64,000 nucleotides of DNA from a bacterium (GTDB lineage Bacteria; Eisenbacteria; RBG-16-71-46; CAIMUX01), in assembly GCA_030431975.1 (NCBI GenBank), contig JAUIHP010000005.1:62001-126000 (forward strand). The letters run 5' to 3'. The position numbers were made by a program, and so were the translations under genes. The notes under the pieces were generated by a model. That model ran no database searches, was not told where the DNA came from, and saw only the letters and a program-made list of their open reading frames with translations. Shown in pieces: positions 24,900 through 33,166 of this stretch. Every line of letters starts with the position of its first letter. Positions within the stretch are counted from its first letter, which is position 1.

Positions 24900-27449
24900 A
24901 TGGCCTTGCGTCTGCGACTCTTCCGATTCGTAGTCGTGACGTTGACCGCCCTGGCCTTGGCGTCCACGGCCTACGAAGTCTCTCGGATCCCCGCTCAGCC
25001 CGTTCTCGGAATGAGCGAGCAGGGGACGCAGGTCCGGCTTGTCCGCGAAGGAGGTGCCGCCTGGAAGGCCGGCCTACGGGACGGTGACCGGATCGTGGAG
25101 ATCGACGGCCGTCCCGCCTCCGAGTTCATCGACGCTTCGGCGTTTCTACGCTCCAAGCAGGGACGGACCCAGTTGGTCGTGACCCGCCCCGGCCGCACGT
25201 TCTCCGTAGAACTGATCCCGGACACCGCACCGCCGTCCGAAGTCGCCTGGGACATTGCCTTCGCCGCCGCGGCGACCGTGATCCTGCTCATCGGGGCGTT
25301 GGTGGCGATCCAGCGGACGACCGTTGTCGGCGGGGTCTTTTTCGGCATCTGCCTTGGGCTCGCAATTCTGATCTTCCGACCGTTCGCGCCGCCGACGGAA
25401 CCCGCGCAGTCCCTGGTCACCGTAATCGTCCGGGCGATCGGTGCGTTGTTACCCGCTCTGTTTCTTCACTTCTTCACGCTGTTCCCGTTTGAAAGGCGAT
25501 GGATCAAAGACCGCCCCTGGATCCAAGGACTCATCTACATTCCGTTCCTTTTCCTCGGGCCCGTTCTCATCGGCGGAACACTCACCCGGGATCGGCTCGG
25601 GATCGACCTTCCCGTCTGGGAAAGGATCTCGGAACTCGGTCCTGCGCTTCACTGGGTGATCGCCGTCGGACTCTCCCTGTTTCTCTTTTTGCGCAGTCAT
25701 CGATCGAGTCCGCTTCCGATCGTTCGGCGCAAATTCAACGTCACGTTGATCGGGGCGCTTCTCGGGCTCGTGCCAATGCTTCTGGTCATCATTGTTCGGT
25801 CGTTCCTTCCCGATCTGCCCCTGCCCGGCGACCGACTCGCCATTCTGACTATCGTCTTCGTTCCAGCGTCCTTCGGGTACGCCATCCTCCGTCGCGGGAT
25901 CATGGATACGGAAGTGCTGGTTCAGCGCAGCTATATATACTCCGCAGCGATCAGCGCGTTCATTCTGCTCTACTTCGGCTTCTTCTTCGTGATGAGGTCG
26001 TTGCTGCAGGACGCTCCCCGATTCGAATGGAATGTCGGGACCGGAATTGCGCTCGCGTTTGCTCTCTTCCTCATGAGTCCGGCGCGCAAGCGGCTGCAGG
26101 ATCTCCTCGATCGATGGATCTATCCCGACCGGTACGAGATTCGACGGCCCCTTCGTGATACCGCCGTGCGTTTGCGGGAAGCAGCGGGGACGGGCAACGT
26201 CGAGTCGTCGATCCTCTTGACCCTGGACTCGACTCTGCGGCTTGAACGCGCCGTTCTTTTTCGGCCGGAGCGTGTTGACAGAAACGAAAGGTCGGAGAGA
26301 CCCGAGAGACTCGATACCTCGGACCGAACCGATCGCTCTGATGGCCAGCGATTCGTTTCGCGGTGTTCTCTCGGGTTCGGGAGCCAGGAACGCGTCGTCA
26401 TGACGAACGGGAACGAACTCGTGCTTTCGCGGCACTTGGCCGGACCTATTTTGCGCAGCGGGCGCCCGATCCGTCGCGTCGACCTCGAAGACGAGCTTCC
26501 CTACGGGTACCTGCCCGAGACTGATCTGATCGCGCTGCGGGCCGTGTCCGCGCGGGTCCTCGTTCCTCTTTCTTCCCCGCGCGAGGATCTGGGCATCCTG
26601 GCACTCGGGCCGAAGGACTTCAGCGAGCGCTACGCCGACACCGACCTCGACCTTCTGGAAGGATTTCAGGCACAGGCCGCGCTCGCCCTGGAAAACGAGG
26701 TCCTCGAACGGCAGAAAGCCGAACGGATACAGCTGGAGGAGGAGCTCGACGTCGCCCAGTCGATTCAGAAGCAGTTGCTGCCGACATCGCTTCCCCGGTT
26801 GCCGCGGGTCGACCTGGCCGGGGGCTGCAACATGAGTGCGGCCGTCGGAGGTGACTTGTACGACTGCCGGATGCTCGAAGACGGGGCGCTCCTTCTCGCC
26901 ATCGGGGACGTGACCGGCCACGGAATCGCCGCGGCTCTTCTCATGGCGAATGTCCAGGCGACACTTCAGGCGCAGGTCCTGGCCGGCTCGAGGCCCGACC
27001 AAGTGATGGGATCCCTCAATCGCCAACTCTGCGCCATCGAGGCGCCGGAACGCTTCGCTACGTTCTTCGCCGCGCGTTTCGATCCGGCAGACGGTCGGCT
27101 GGTTTACTGCAACGCCGGTCACCCGCAACCCATCCTGGCGCGCCGGAGCGGATGCGTGGAACGACTGGATCAAGGAGGGCTTCTTCTCGGAATCGTGACG
27201 GACGCCGAGTACACCGTGGGCCAGGTCTCCGTCGATGTTGGTGACGTGCTGCTCTTTCATACCGACGGTGTCATCGAGCAGGGAGGGACCGAGGGGGCGT
27301 TCGACGAAACACGACTCGTGGAGTTTGTGGCAGCCAATCGTCACCTCTCCGCTGCCGACCTGCTCGGCCGGGTTCGGGAGCAGATTGACGCACCCGTTGA
27401 CGAGAGCCACGCCGATGATGCGACGCTTTTGGTTGTGAAGGTGCTTTGA
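24900..27449 (+). CDS. membrane PP2C-type (SpoIIE) phosphatase with PDZ, 7-8 TM and GAF domains
   Basis: 849 residues. An N-terminal membrane helix (8-26) is followed by a PDZ domain (35-105; AWKAGLRDGDRIVEIDGRP). A block of about 8 membrane helices (112-395) includes LHFFTLFPFER, and a GAF domain follows (about 430-600). A coiled-coil helix with AQSIQKQLLP leads into a SpoIIE/PP2C domain (640-849) with metal-binding GGDLYDC, GDVTGHGIAAAL, FHTDGVIE and ADDATLLVV. It should dephosphorylate Ser/Thr on a target such as a STAS protein in a partner-switching circuit. No anti-sigma kinase is adjacent; a STAS gene lies in the division cluster 31 kb away. Confidence 0.9.
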   Translation: MALRLRLFRFVVVTLTALALASTAYEVSRIPAQPVLGMSEQGTQVRLVREGGAAWKAGLRDGDRIVEIDGRPASEFIDASAFLRSKQGRTQLVVTRPGRTFSVELIPDTAPPSEVAWDIAFAAAATVILLIGALVAIQRTTVVGGVFFGICLGLAILIFRPFAPPTEPAQSLVTVIVRAIGALLPALFLHFFTLFPFERRWIKDRPWIQGLIYIPFLFLGPVLIGGTLTRDRLGIDLPVWERISELGPALHWVIAVGLSLFLFLRSHRSSPLPIVRRKFNVTLIGALLGLVPMLLVIIVRSFLPDLPLPGDRLAILTIVFVPASFGYAILRRGIMDTEVLVQRSYIYSAAISAFILLYFGFFFVMRSLLQDAPRFEWNVGTGIALAFALFLMSPARKRLQDLLDRWIYPDRYEIRRPLRDTAVRLREAAGTGNVESSILLTLDSTLRLERAVLFRPERVDRNERSERPERLDTSDRTDRSDGQRFVSRCSLGFGSQERVVMTNGNELVLSRHLAGPILRSGRPIRRVDLEDELPYGYLPETDLIALRAVSARVLVPLSSPREDLGILALGPKDFSERYADTDLDLLEGFQAQAALALENEVLERQKAERIQLEEELDVAQSIQKQLLPTSLPRLPRVDLAGGCNMSAAVGGDLYDCRMLEDGALLLAIGDVTGHGIAAALLMANVQATLQAQVLAGSRPDQVMGSLNRQLCAIEAPERFATFFAARFDPADGRLVYCNAGHPQPILARRSGCVERLDQGGLLLGIVTDAEYTVGQVSVDVGDVLLFHTDGVIEQGGTEGAFDETRLVEFVAANRHLSAADLLGRVREQIDAPVDESHADDATLLVVKVL

Positions 27450-27945
27450 CCCGTACGGACCGGCGGCTCAAGTCCGGATCGGGAACGGCCGAAAATGAAA
27501 CAGACAGAAACGGCACCGTCGCCTGCCATGGAGGGTAGGGTGCGCTTCGGCGCAGCGGGTCGGGAGCAGGCTTCGGTGTATGCGAAGTCGGCCGCAAGGC
27601 CCTGGGGTTGGCCACGCACGGGAATCCGGCGGGGCTCCTCAAGGGAGGTTCGGATGCTGTTCCGTCTGTTGTTGATACTCATGACCGTCCGTTTCGCGCT
27701 CGACATCTTCTGGTGGTTGAAGCGCTGAGAACGGACTGGGACATTGTGGAGCGCTAGGCTCGCCAGCAGCGTGCCGAAAGCCCCACGTCGGTTGCCGCGG
27801 TCACCTGCCGCCGGCCGACAACCGCGATCGCCTCGAGACAGAGGGATCGCGTCGCCCCCTCTTCGCTCGGTCACCCTGACCGGGTCGCGGTCCCCCACGC
27901 CATTCGAATGTTCCGCCATCGACTTCAAATGTTCCGCCACCGACT
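27450..27945. other. convergent intergenic region
   Basis: 496 bases lie between the ends of the plus-strand phosphatase and minus-strand HNH genes. It contains one possible 24-codon membrane peptide and a 21-bp tandem repeat at its right end. I see no convincing terminator for either neighbour. Confidence 0.5.
27654..27728 (+). CDS. possible 24-residue single-pass membrane peptide
   Basis: A 25-codon frame starts at ATG 27654, 5 bases after a strong GGGAGG site. The peptide begins MLFRLLLILMTVRFALDIF and ends WWLKR: one hydrophobic helix with basic ends. The region has no other gene, so it is not a shadow of a longer one. Its function is unknown; a promoter was not identified and chance cannot be excluded. 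Confidence 0.4.
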   Translation: MLFRLLLILMTVRFALDIFWWLKR

Positions 27946-27949
27946 TCAA
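27908..27949. repeat. 21-bp tandem repeat at the end of the HNH gene
   Basis: Two copies of a 21-bp unit beginning ATGTTCCGCCA differ at a single base. The second copy contains the HNH gene stop codon. Confidence 0.85.
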
Positions 27950-30864
27950 TGGGCAGACTCAGCGAACTGACACCGACCGCCCGCTACGAGCGTTCTCCAG
28001 CCCTCTCCGCCAAGGTTCCAGATCAGTTCGTTGGGAGCCGCTCCCGAGACTTTGATCGAGCCTCGACTGTGCACACCTTGTAGATGGCAGGCGGCGCACA
28101 AAGTGACTTTGTTGTCCGGCTCATCCGATCCGTTGGCCGACCGGAAGACGATGTGATGAACCGTCAGGTTCCGCCGCGCCGTGCAGAGTGGATTCTGACA
28201 CTGGAACCCGTCCCGGCAGAGTACGGAGAATTCCGCCGTGCGACGTCGAAAGTCCCGGTCCTCGTCCACCCATCCCGCCTGCACATGTAGTAGGAGAACT
28301 TCCAGGCACCACCAGTCCGGTTTGTCATCACCGTAGCGCGCACGCAGGACGGCGAAGGCGCGGGCCAGGGCATCAACGGTTTCAGGCGCGATGCGAAGGT
28401 AAAGGTGGGTCTTCGTCGGGGCCTTCGGATCGGGAATCCCTATCGCTGCGGTAGCCGTTTCTATTGCTGAGAAGTGGGGCGCAGAGAATGTCGCACCGTT
28501 GGTCGCCGTCTGGCGCGCAGAGAATGTCGCATCGCCATCTTCCGGCCCACCGCAGTTCACATCGGAGTCGAGTTCGGATTCGGGTTCGGCACAGGCAACG
28601 GCTTCGGCTTCGGCTTCGGCTTCGGCTTCGGCACAAGCAACGGCATCGGCATCGGCATCGGCATCGGTATCGGTATCGGTATCGGTATCGGCATCCGCGC
28701 CCACATTGGCTTGCGCGCAGGATCCTGAGTCGGATTCTGCATCTCGAACCCATCGATGGAACTCTTCGGATCCGAGAAGGTGCGGATCCACTTGTAGCCT
28801 GCCCGCAACCCGATTCCAGAGCGACTGGATCGGTGGCTGGAGTCGGGGCTGCGCCCGAAGAGACTCATTCCTGGGACGCAACTCATCGTGGGCCACAGCC
28901 CACTCGACCTGCTTCCTAAAGTCTTTGAGAGGAATCGAAAGGGCACGTTCGATCCAACGCCGAAGGGACGCCTCGTCAGCGCCGGCCCGTTCGAGTCGCT
29001 CCAGCTGGTGCAGAACCGGTGTGCGTATGCGCGGATCTGATTCAGCGACACGAAACGTACGGGATGCGTCGAGAGGACGAAGCCACCGGTAGACGGTCCG
29101 CGAGGTCCGACACAGCCGAGTCTCGACGTACTCGTCAAAGGAGGAGAAACCGAGCCGAACGAAGGACCGATCCTTCTGGATTTGCCGAAGACAGTCCAGA
29201 CGCCGACGCTCGAGGACGCGTCCCTCCGCCTCCAAGAGATTCAAGCGCCGAACCACCGCTCGAACCTCCGAAAGGGTGGGAGGATTCCCCTCGCGCACGG
29301 CCTCCGGGTTTGCTGCGACGGTCTCCGTGTTTCCGGTCTCCGCGCTTCCGGTCTCCTTGTTTCCGGTCTCCTTGTTTCCGGCCCCCGCCTGCGTGTTCCC
29401 GCCACCGGCCGAAGCCCTCGCGGCGGCGGCCTCCGTCGTCCGCGCCTTCTCTGTCCTTCTGTTCTCCAGGATGAGGTTCTCGAGCCGGTCGCGCAGCCTT
29501 CGCGACAGCTCCCGTTTCCTCTCCCGATGATGCTCCGACCAAAGACCCGTTCGAAGCTCTGAACGATCCAAACGCGACGTGACAAAGTTTCGCCCGTCCG
29601 TCTGCTCCTCGGGAATGCCGTTATAGAATGACCATCCCTCTTCCCCCGGGGCCGGCTCGGTCACTCCCCGTTCCCGGGCCTGCTTTTTCCAGAAGGTAAG
29701 CCACGGCCCCGGGCGCTCGACATCCCCGGCCAGAGACGAGTAGACGTACGTATCGAGTTCCGGCTGCAGATCCTGTGCCGGGGCGACAGGCGAGGTGTTA
29801 TGTGACCTTGGATCCGCTGCGGTCACAAAGAGAGGTGGCCAGTGCACGCGCCGGTGCCACTCCTCGCCTTCATCACGGCTCACACCGGCAAGAAAAGAGG
29901 CCATGGCAACATCGAGGTATTCCTGTGGCGTGGCGGTGTGCCCCACGCGACGGCTCACCGTTTCCGCGAACGACTGACAGATCCAAGGTGTCTGAGCCGG
30001 ACAGCGAATCCGCAACGGCTGGTGAGTTTCCGACTGCGAAGTCCCTGCCTTTTCCCAGGACGAGAGCCCACTCTCTTCCGCTGGCTCGTTTTGAGACTGC
30101 GCGATGGCCAGGCGCAACTGATCAGGCGTCATCCTCAGAGCCCGGCGAAGCCACATAGCCTCATTTGTGGAGGTCAGACTCCCAACGAGGAGCTTCAATT
30201 GGGCCTCGGAGACAAGTCCATGCTTGTACGCGCTCCGCGCAAGAGGGAGCGGCTGAAGTTGCTTCCAGAGCCGCACTTGGTCTTGCCAGCTGCGATTGGA
30301 AATGCCAAGGCACTGCTGAGCGAAATCCTGCCGATGGGCGTACCCCAGTCGTAGCGGATCCACCGAGCTGTGCAACTCGGCCAAGAGCAAGAGCCTTTCC
30401 ATGCGCAGTCGGCCCAATCGGGCCTGGGCCTCTACCAAGCAGGCATCATTCCACACGGGATGCCCGGTACCGCATGCAATCTCGTCACGGGACACTTCGG
30501 GGGCCAGGTCCGGACTCAGCGGGTTCACCGGGTTCACCGGGTTCACCGGGTTCACCGGGTTCACCGGGTTCACCGGGTTCAACGAATTGATCGGCATCGA
30601 CGCATTGGCCGGGCTTCCCTCACTTGTCGGGATTGTCAGACTTGTCGGGATTGTCAGACTTGTCGGGATTGTCAGACTTGTCGGCCTCGACGGACCCGCA
30701 GGACCCGCAGGTATCGCAGGTATCGCAGGTATCGCATGTATCGCATGTATCGCATGTATCGCATGTACCGATCCGCTGGGACTCAACCCGCTAGCTGTAA
30801 CCAGGTATGGCTCGTGGCCAGTTTGCGTCGATGCACAATCCACTCTTGTACAGTTACTCGCCAT
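27946..30864 (-). CDS. HNH endonuclease-like protein with many low-complexity repeat tracts
   Basis: 972 residues from the ATG at 30864 with GAGGTGAG upstream; a longer frame upstream reads through repeats without a ribosome site. The first 130 residues hold repeat tracts (HAI, TSLTIP and NPV units). Two related helical modules follow, each with an LRLGYAHRQDF/VRLGFSSFDEY-type motif. The C-terminus is a zinc-type HNH domain: FQCQNPLC, LTVHHIVFRS and LCAACH. The linker before it has DTDTD and AEAEA tracts. Similar DUF222/13E12-style HNH proteins occur in multiple copies in many bacteria with unclear roles. A nuclease function is likely from the motifs; its target is unknown. Confidence 0.75.
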   Translation of the reverse strand: MASNCTRVDCASTQTGHEPYLVTASGLSPSGSVHAIHAIHAIHAIPAIPAIPAGPAGPSRPTSLTIPTSLTIPTSLTIPTSEGSPANASMPINSLNPVNPVNPVNPVNPVNPVNPLSPDLAPEVSRDEIACGTGHPVWNDACLVEAQARLGRLRMERLLLLAELHSSVDPLRLGYAHRQDFAQQCLGISNRSWQDQVRLWKQLQPLPLARSAYKHGLVSEAQLKLLVGSLTSTNEAMWLRRALRMTPDQLRLAIAQSQNEPAEESGLSSWEKAGTSQSETHQPLRIRCPAQTPWICQSFAETVSRRVGHTATPQEYLDVAMASFLAGVSRDEGEEWHRRVHWPPLFVTAADPRSHNTSPVAPAQDLQPELDTYVYSSLAGDVERPGPWLTFWKKQARERGVTEPAPGEEGWSFYNGIPEEQTDGRNFVTSRLDRSELRTGLWSEHHRERKRELSRRLRDRLENLILENRRTEKARTTEAAAARASAGGGNTQAGAGNKETGNKETGSAETGNTETVAANPEAVREGNPPTLSEVRAVVRRLNLLEAEGRVLERRRLDCLRQIQKDRSFVRLGFSSFDEYVETRLCRTSRTVYRWLRPLDASRTFRVAESDPRIRTPVLHQLERLERAGADEASLRRWIERALSIPLKDFRKQVEWAVAHDELRPRNESLRAQPRLQPPIQSLWNRVAGRLQVDPHLLGSEEFHRWVRDAESDSGSCAQANVGADADTDTDTDTDADADADAVACAEAEAEAEAEAVACAEPESELDSDVNCGGPEDGDATFSARQTATNGATFSAPHFSAIETATAAIGIPDPKAPTKTHLYLRIAPETVDALARAFAVLRARYGDDKPDWWCLEVLLLHVQAGWVDEDRDFRRRTAEFSVLCRDGFQCQNPLCTARRNLTVHHIVFRSANGSDEPDNKVTLCAACHLQGVHSRGSIKVSGAAPNELIWNLGGEGWRTLVAGGRCQFAESAH
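28599..28692. repeat. hexanucleotide repeat tracts in the HNH gene
   Basis: GGCTTC-type and ATCGGC/ATCGGT-type 6-bp units, broken by one interruption, encode the AEAEA and DTDTD/DADAD tracts on the minus strand. Period-6 arrays keep the frame when they expand or contract. Confidence 0.85.
30521..30583. repeat. 9-bp tandem repeat (NPV-coding) in the HNH gene
   Basis: Six perfect copies of GGGTTCACC and one variant encode repeated Asn-Pro-Val in the N-terminal region of the HNH protein. Confidence 0.9.
30623..30684. repeat. 18-bp tandem repeat (TSLTIP-coding) in the HNH gene
   Basis: Three perfect copies of an 18-bp unit beginning CTTGTCGGGATTG, plus a partial fourth, encode TSLTIP hexapeptides. 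Confidence 0.9.
30711..30766. repeat. 9-bp tandem repeat (HAI/PAI-coding) in the HNH gene
   Basis: About six copies of GTATCGCAT or GTATCGCAG encode the HAI and PAI triplets close to the N-terminus of the HNH protein. Confidence 0.88.
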
Positions 30865-30892
30865 CGTCTCACCTCGGAAGAGCAATGAATGT

Positions 30893-30909
30893 GTTCTACA
30901 ACTTAGAAC
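30893..30909. promoter_or_regulatory. palindromic operator-like site upstream of the HNH gene
   Basis: GTTCTA-CAACT-TAGAAC is a perfect 6-bp inverted repeat with a 5-base centre, 29-45 bases before the HNH start codon. The position and symmetry suit a repressor dimer. The binding protein is unknown; it is not a standard LexA box. Confidence 0.4.
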
Positions 30910-31168
30910 GAAGAAAGGCCCCAAAGGTTTCACAGAAAAGAACAAATGTTCGATAATCTCTCCTCGACCTCCTGTGTCACCGGGCGAGTCGGTGAACTGG
31001 ACGGAGATCGGTCTTCCTATCCGGATTTCCTGACCGGATTTCTGACCGGCCAGATCTCGTGACCAAATTCCCTGACAGGTCAGCCAGCCCAGCTCCTGGC
31101 CCCAGTGTCCCTGCACAATCTCCCCGACCCGGCTCGCGCCGGAGCAAGCGAGGAGGCAAGTGCGCGGG

Positions 31169-31384
31169 CGGGCGGGTTGGTGGGCCGGTGGCGGGCCAGC
31201 GGGCATACTGGCGCGCTAGCGAGCGCAGTTGGTGGCAGGCACGCTGGCGCACAGACGGGCGCACGTGCGGGCAGGTACGCTGGCGCACAGGCGGGCGCGC
31301 ATGCCGGCCGGCGCGACTGTGCGCAGGCGAGCGCGCAAGCCGGCGGGCACGCTGGTACACAGACGGGCGGATCAAGAAGGGCGC
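31169..31384. repeat. 36-bp degenerate tandem repeat
   Basis: About six units with 36-base spacing start at 31169, 31205, 31241, 31277, 31313 and 31349. The clearest share ACGCTGGCGCACAGACGGGC. Units at 31241 and 31277 are the most alike; outer ones have diverged. The spacing is too short and the units too varied for a CRISPR array. Confidence 0.75.
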
Positions 31385-31487
31385 CGCATCGCCATCGTGA
31401 AACCAGGTACGGAAAAAAGCGAGCTATCTACCTGCCAGCCGATCTATACATCAAGGTCGTGAGAGGTGGCAGGATGGCCGCCAGATG

Positions 31488-32285
31488 CTAGAAGTAGGCT
31501 AACCCCAACGCACCGACAATGAGGCAGTACACGCCGAACCAACCGAAGCGTCCCTGCCGCACAATACGCAGCAACGTCCCGATAGCCAGGTAACCGGAGG
31601 CGAAGGAGACAACGAGGCCGATTCCGTACTCGAGGAGTCCTCCGCTGGAGATTCCTTCCGACACGTCCTTCAACTGAAAGGCGACGGCACCGAGGATGAT
31701 GGGGACCGAAAGCAGGAAGGAGAACCGCGCAGCTTCCTCGGGTTTCACACCGACAAGCAGCCCGCCGGTGATGGTCGAGCCGCTGCGTGAAATGCCGGGG
31801 AACAGAGCCAACATCTGAAAGAGTCCGAACACCACGGCTCGGAATGGATTGACCTCACGCTGACCTTTGGGAACGCGCAACGTGGAAAGCAAGAGCGCCC
31901 CGGTCACGAGCAGTCCGCCGCAGGTGAAGCGTGGATCCTGGAACGCAGATTCGATTCGGTCCTCGAGGAGAACTCCGGCGACCGCAGCGGGAATCGTTCC
32001 GAGAACGAGAAGCCCGATCATCCGCATTGCTTTCGTGCTCGCTTCGTCGCGGCGACCACCTACAAAGCGGAGACCTTCCCGGATGAGCTCCATCAGGTCG
32101 TTGCGATAGTACAGAACGACCGCCAACAGCGTTCCGACGTGTAGGACGATCTCGAGGGCGACGCCTTCCGACTCGACGCCAAGGAGTGCCTGCGTCAATA
32201 CGAGGTGTCCCGAAGAGGAAATGGGAAGGAACTCGGTCAGCCCCTGAACCAAGGCCAAAATGACGACCGCGATGAGCGGATTCAT
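31488..32285 (-). CDS. uppP: undecaprenyl-diphosphate phosphatase UppP (BacA)
   Basis: 265 residues from the ATG at 32285 (a TTG two codons upstream is also possible), overlapping the trpA end. Family motifs are GLTEFLPISSSGHLVL near the N-terminus, with the catalytic Glu, and FPGISRSGSTI in the centre, with the catalytic Arg. About 8 membrane helices. It recycles undecaprenyl diphosphate for peptidoglycan and surface polysaccharides and gives basal bacitracin resistance. It is the last gene of a TPR-trpA-uppP unit. Confidence 0.95.
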   Translation of the reverse strand: MNPLIAVVILALVQGLTEFLPISSSGHLVLTQALLGVESEGVALEIVLHVGTLLAVVLYYRNDLMELIREGLRFVGGRRDEASTKAMRMIGLLVLGTIPAAVAGVLLEDRIESAFQDPRFTCGGLLVTGALLLSTLRVPKGQREVNPFRAVVFGLFQMLALFPGISRSGSTITGGLLVGVKPEEAARFSFLLSVPIILGAVAFQLKDVSEGISSGGLLEYGIGLVVSFASGYLAIGTLLRIVRQGRFGWFGVYCLIVGALGLAYF

Positions 32286-32287
32286 CG

Positions 32288-33166
32288 TCAATCGCGCCTC
32301 GCGCCCGGCCCCGCCCCGCCGCCGTGACCCGAACCCGGCCCGCCCGAAGTCACTCCGCCGTCGTCGAGCGCTGCCCGAACTCCGGAAAGAAACTCGAGCA
32401 CGGCGTCCGCGCCATCGGTCTCCAACATCTCGATGAGACGCGCGCCGAGGACGACTCCGTCGGGACTCTCCCCCTCACCGCCCCCGCCGGCAGCCACCCG
32501 GACGGCGTCTTCCGGAGACCGGATGCCAAAGCCGACGACGACCGGAAGCTCGGATTGATCGTGAATCCTTGCGACCTGGGCGTGAAGGTTCGAAGCGAAG
32601 GAGTGTCCCTGTCCAGTCACTCCGGTTCGCGAGACACAGTACAGAAATCCGGTGGCGGCGGCAGCCAACGCGGGGATCCGCTCGGCCCTCGTCGTCGGAG
32701 CGACGAGCACCGCGGTCTCTATTTCCCGGTCGGCCAGGGCCTTCCAAAGCTCGGGGATTTCTTCGGGCGGCAGGTCTGACATCAGGACGCCGCCGACTCC
32801 AGCCGTCACGGCATCGTCGCAGAACCGCTCGATTCCGTAGGCCACAATGGGATTTACGTAGGTCATGAGGACGACGGGCAGGCCCCAGTCGTCACCGCGC
32901 TCCCGAACCTTCTCCAGGATCACTCGAAGACTGACTCCCGCCTCGAGAGCGGCTTGGGACGCGCGCTGAATCGTCTTTCCGTCGGCCAACGGATCCGAGA
33001 AGGGAACACCGAGCTCGAACACATCCGCGCCGGCCCGTTTCAGTCCGGAAGCGACGGCGTCGAACGCATCCCAGTCCGGGTAGCCCGCGGTGAAATAGGG
33101 AATGATGGCGCTCTGTCCGGCGTCACGCCGAGCCTGAAGAACAGAACGAGGTAGCAACCGACTCAT
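32288..33166 (-). CDS. trpA: tryptophan synthase alpha chain (orphan)
   Basis: 292 residues from the ATG at 33166, which overlaps the upstream TPR stop as ATGA. Catalytic residues are in place: Glu of ADVFELGVPFSDP and Asp of PLADGKTIQ. TrpA cleaves indole-3-glycerol phosphate. Two oddities: a Gly/Glu-rich insertion (GGGGEGESPDG) sits before the last strand, and the phosphate-binding GS is replaced by GA (VVLGARLIE). The C-terminus has a Gly-rich tail. No trpB is adjacent, unlike the usual trpBA pair; trpB should lie elsewhere. Confidence 0.92.
   Translation of the reverse strand: MSRLLPRSVLQARRDAGQSAIIPYFTAGYPDWDAFDAVASGLKRAGADVFELGVPFSDPLADGKTIQRASQAALEAGVSLRVILEKVRERGDDWGLPVVLMTYVNPIVAYGIERFCDDAVTAGVGGVLMSDLPPEEIPELWKALADREIETAVLVAPTTRAERIPALAAAATGFLYCVSRTGVTGQGHSFASNLHAQVARIHDQSELPVVVGFGIRSPEDAVRVAAGGGGEGESPDGVVLGARLIEMLETDGADAVLEFLSGVRAALDDGGVTSGGPGSGHGGGAGPGARRD

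Larger units (their letters stand above)
30865..31487. other. uppP-HNH intergenic region
   Basis: 623 bases without a supportable gene. The half next to the HNH start is AT-richer than the surroundings and contains a 17-base inverted repeat. The other half is a very GC-rich 36-bp degenerate tandem array. A T-run (minus strand, 31418-31424) follows the uppP end, but its hairpin is imperfect. Frames on both strands here are repeat translations with no recognisable features. Confidence 0.6.

Noticed and set aside
25449-27410. Long minus-strand open frame over the phosphatase gene
   Set aside because: It is antisense to the PDZ/GAF/SpoIIE gene, whose domains and motifs are intact on the plus strand.
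30521-30766. CRISPR array in the HNH gene
   Set aside because: The periods are 9 and 18 bases and the tracts are in frame; these are coding tandem repeats.
31169-31384. CRISPR array
   Set aside because: Units are 36 bases apart with no separate spacers, they differ from one another throughout, and no cas gene is nearby.
31105-31491. Plus-strand protein with AGAHAG-type repeats
   Set aside because: It is only the translation of the 36-bp tandem array; no ribosome site or conserved domain.
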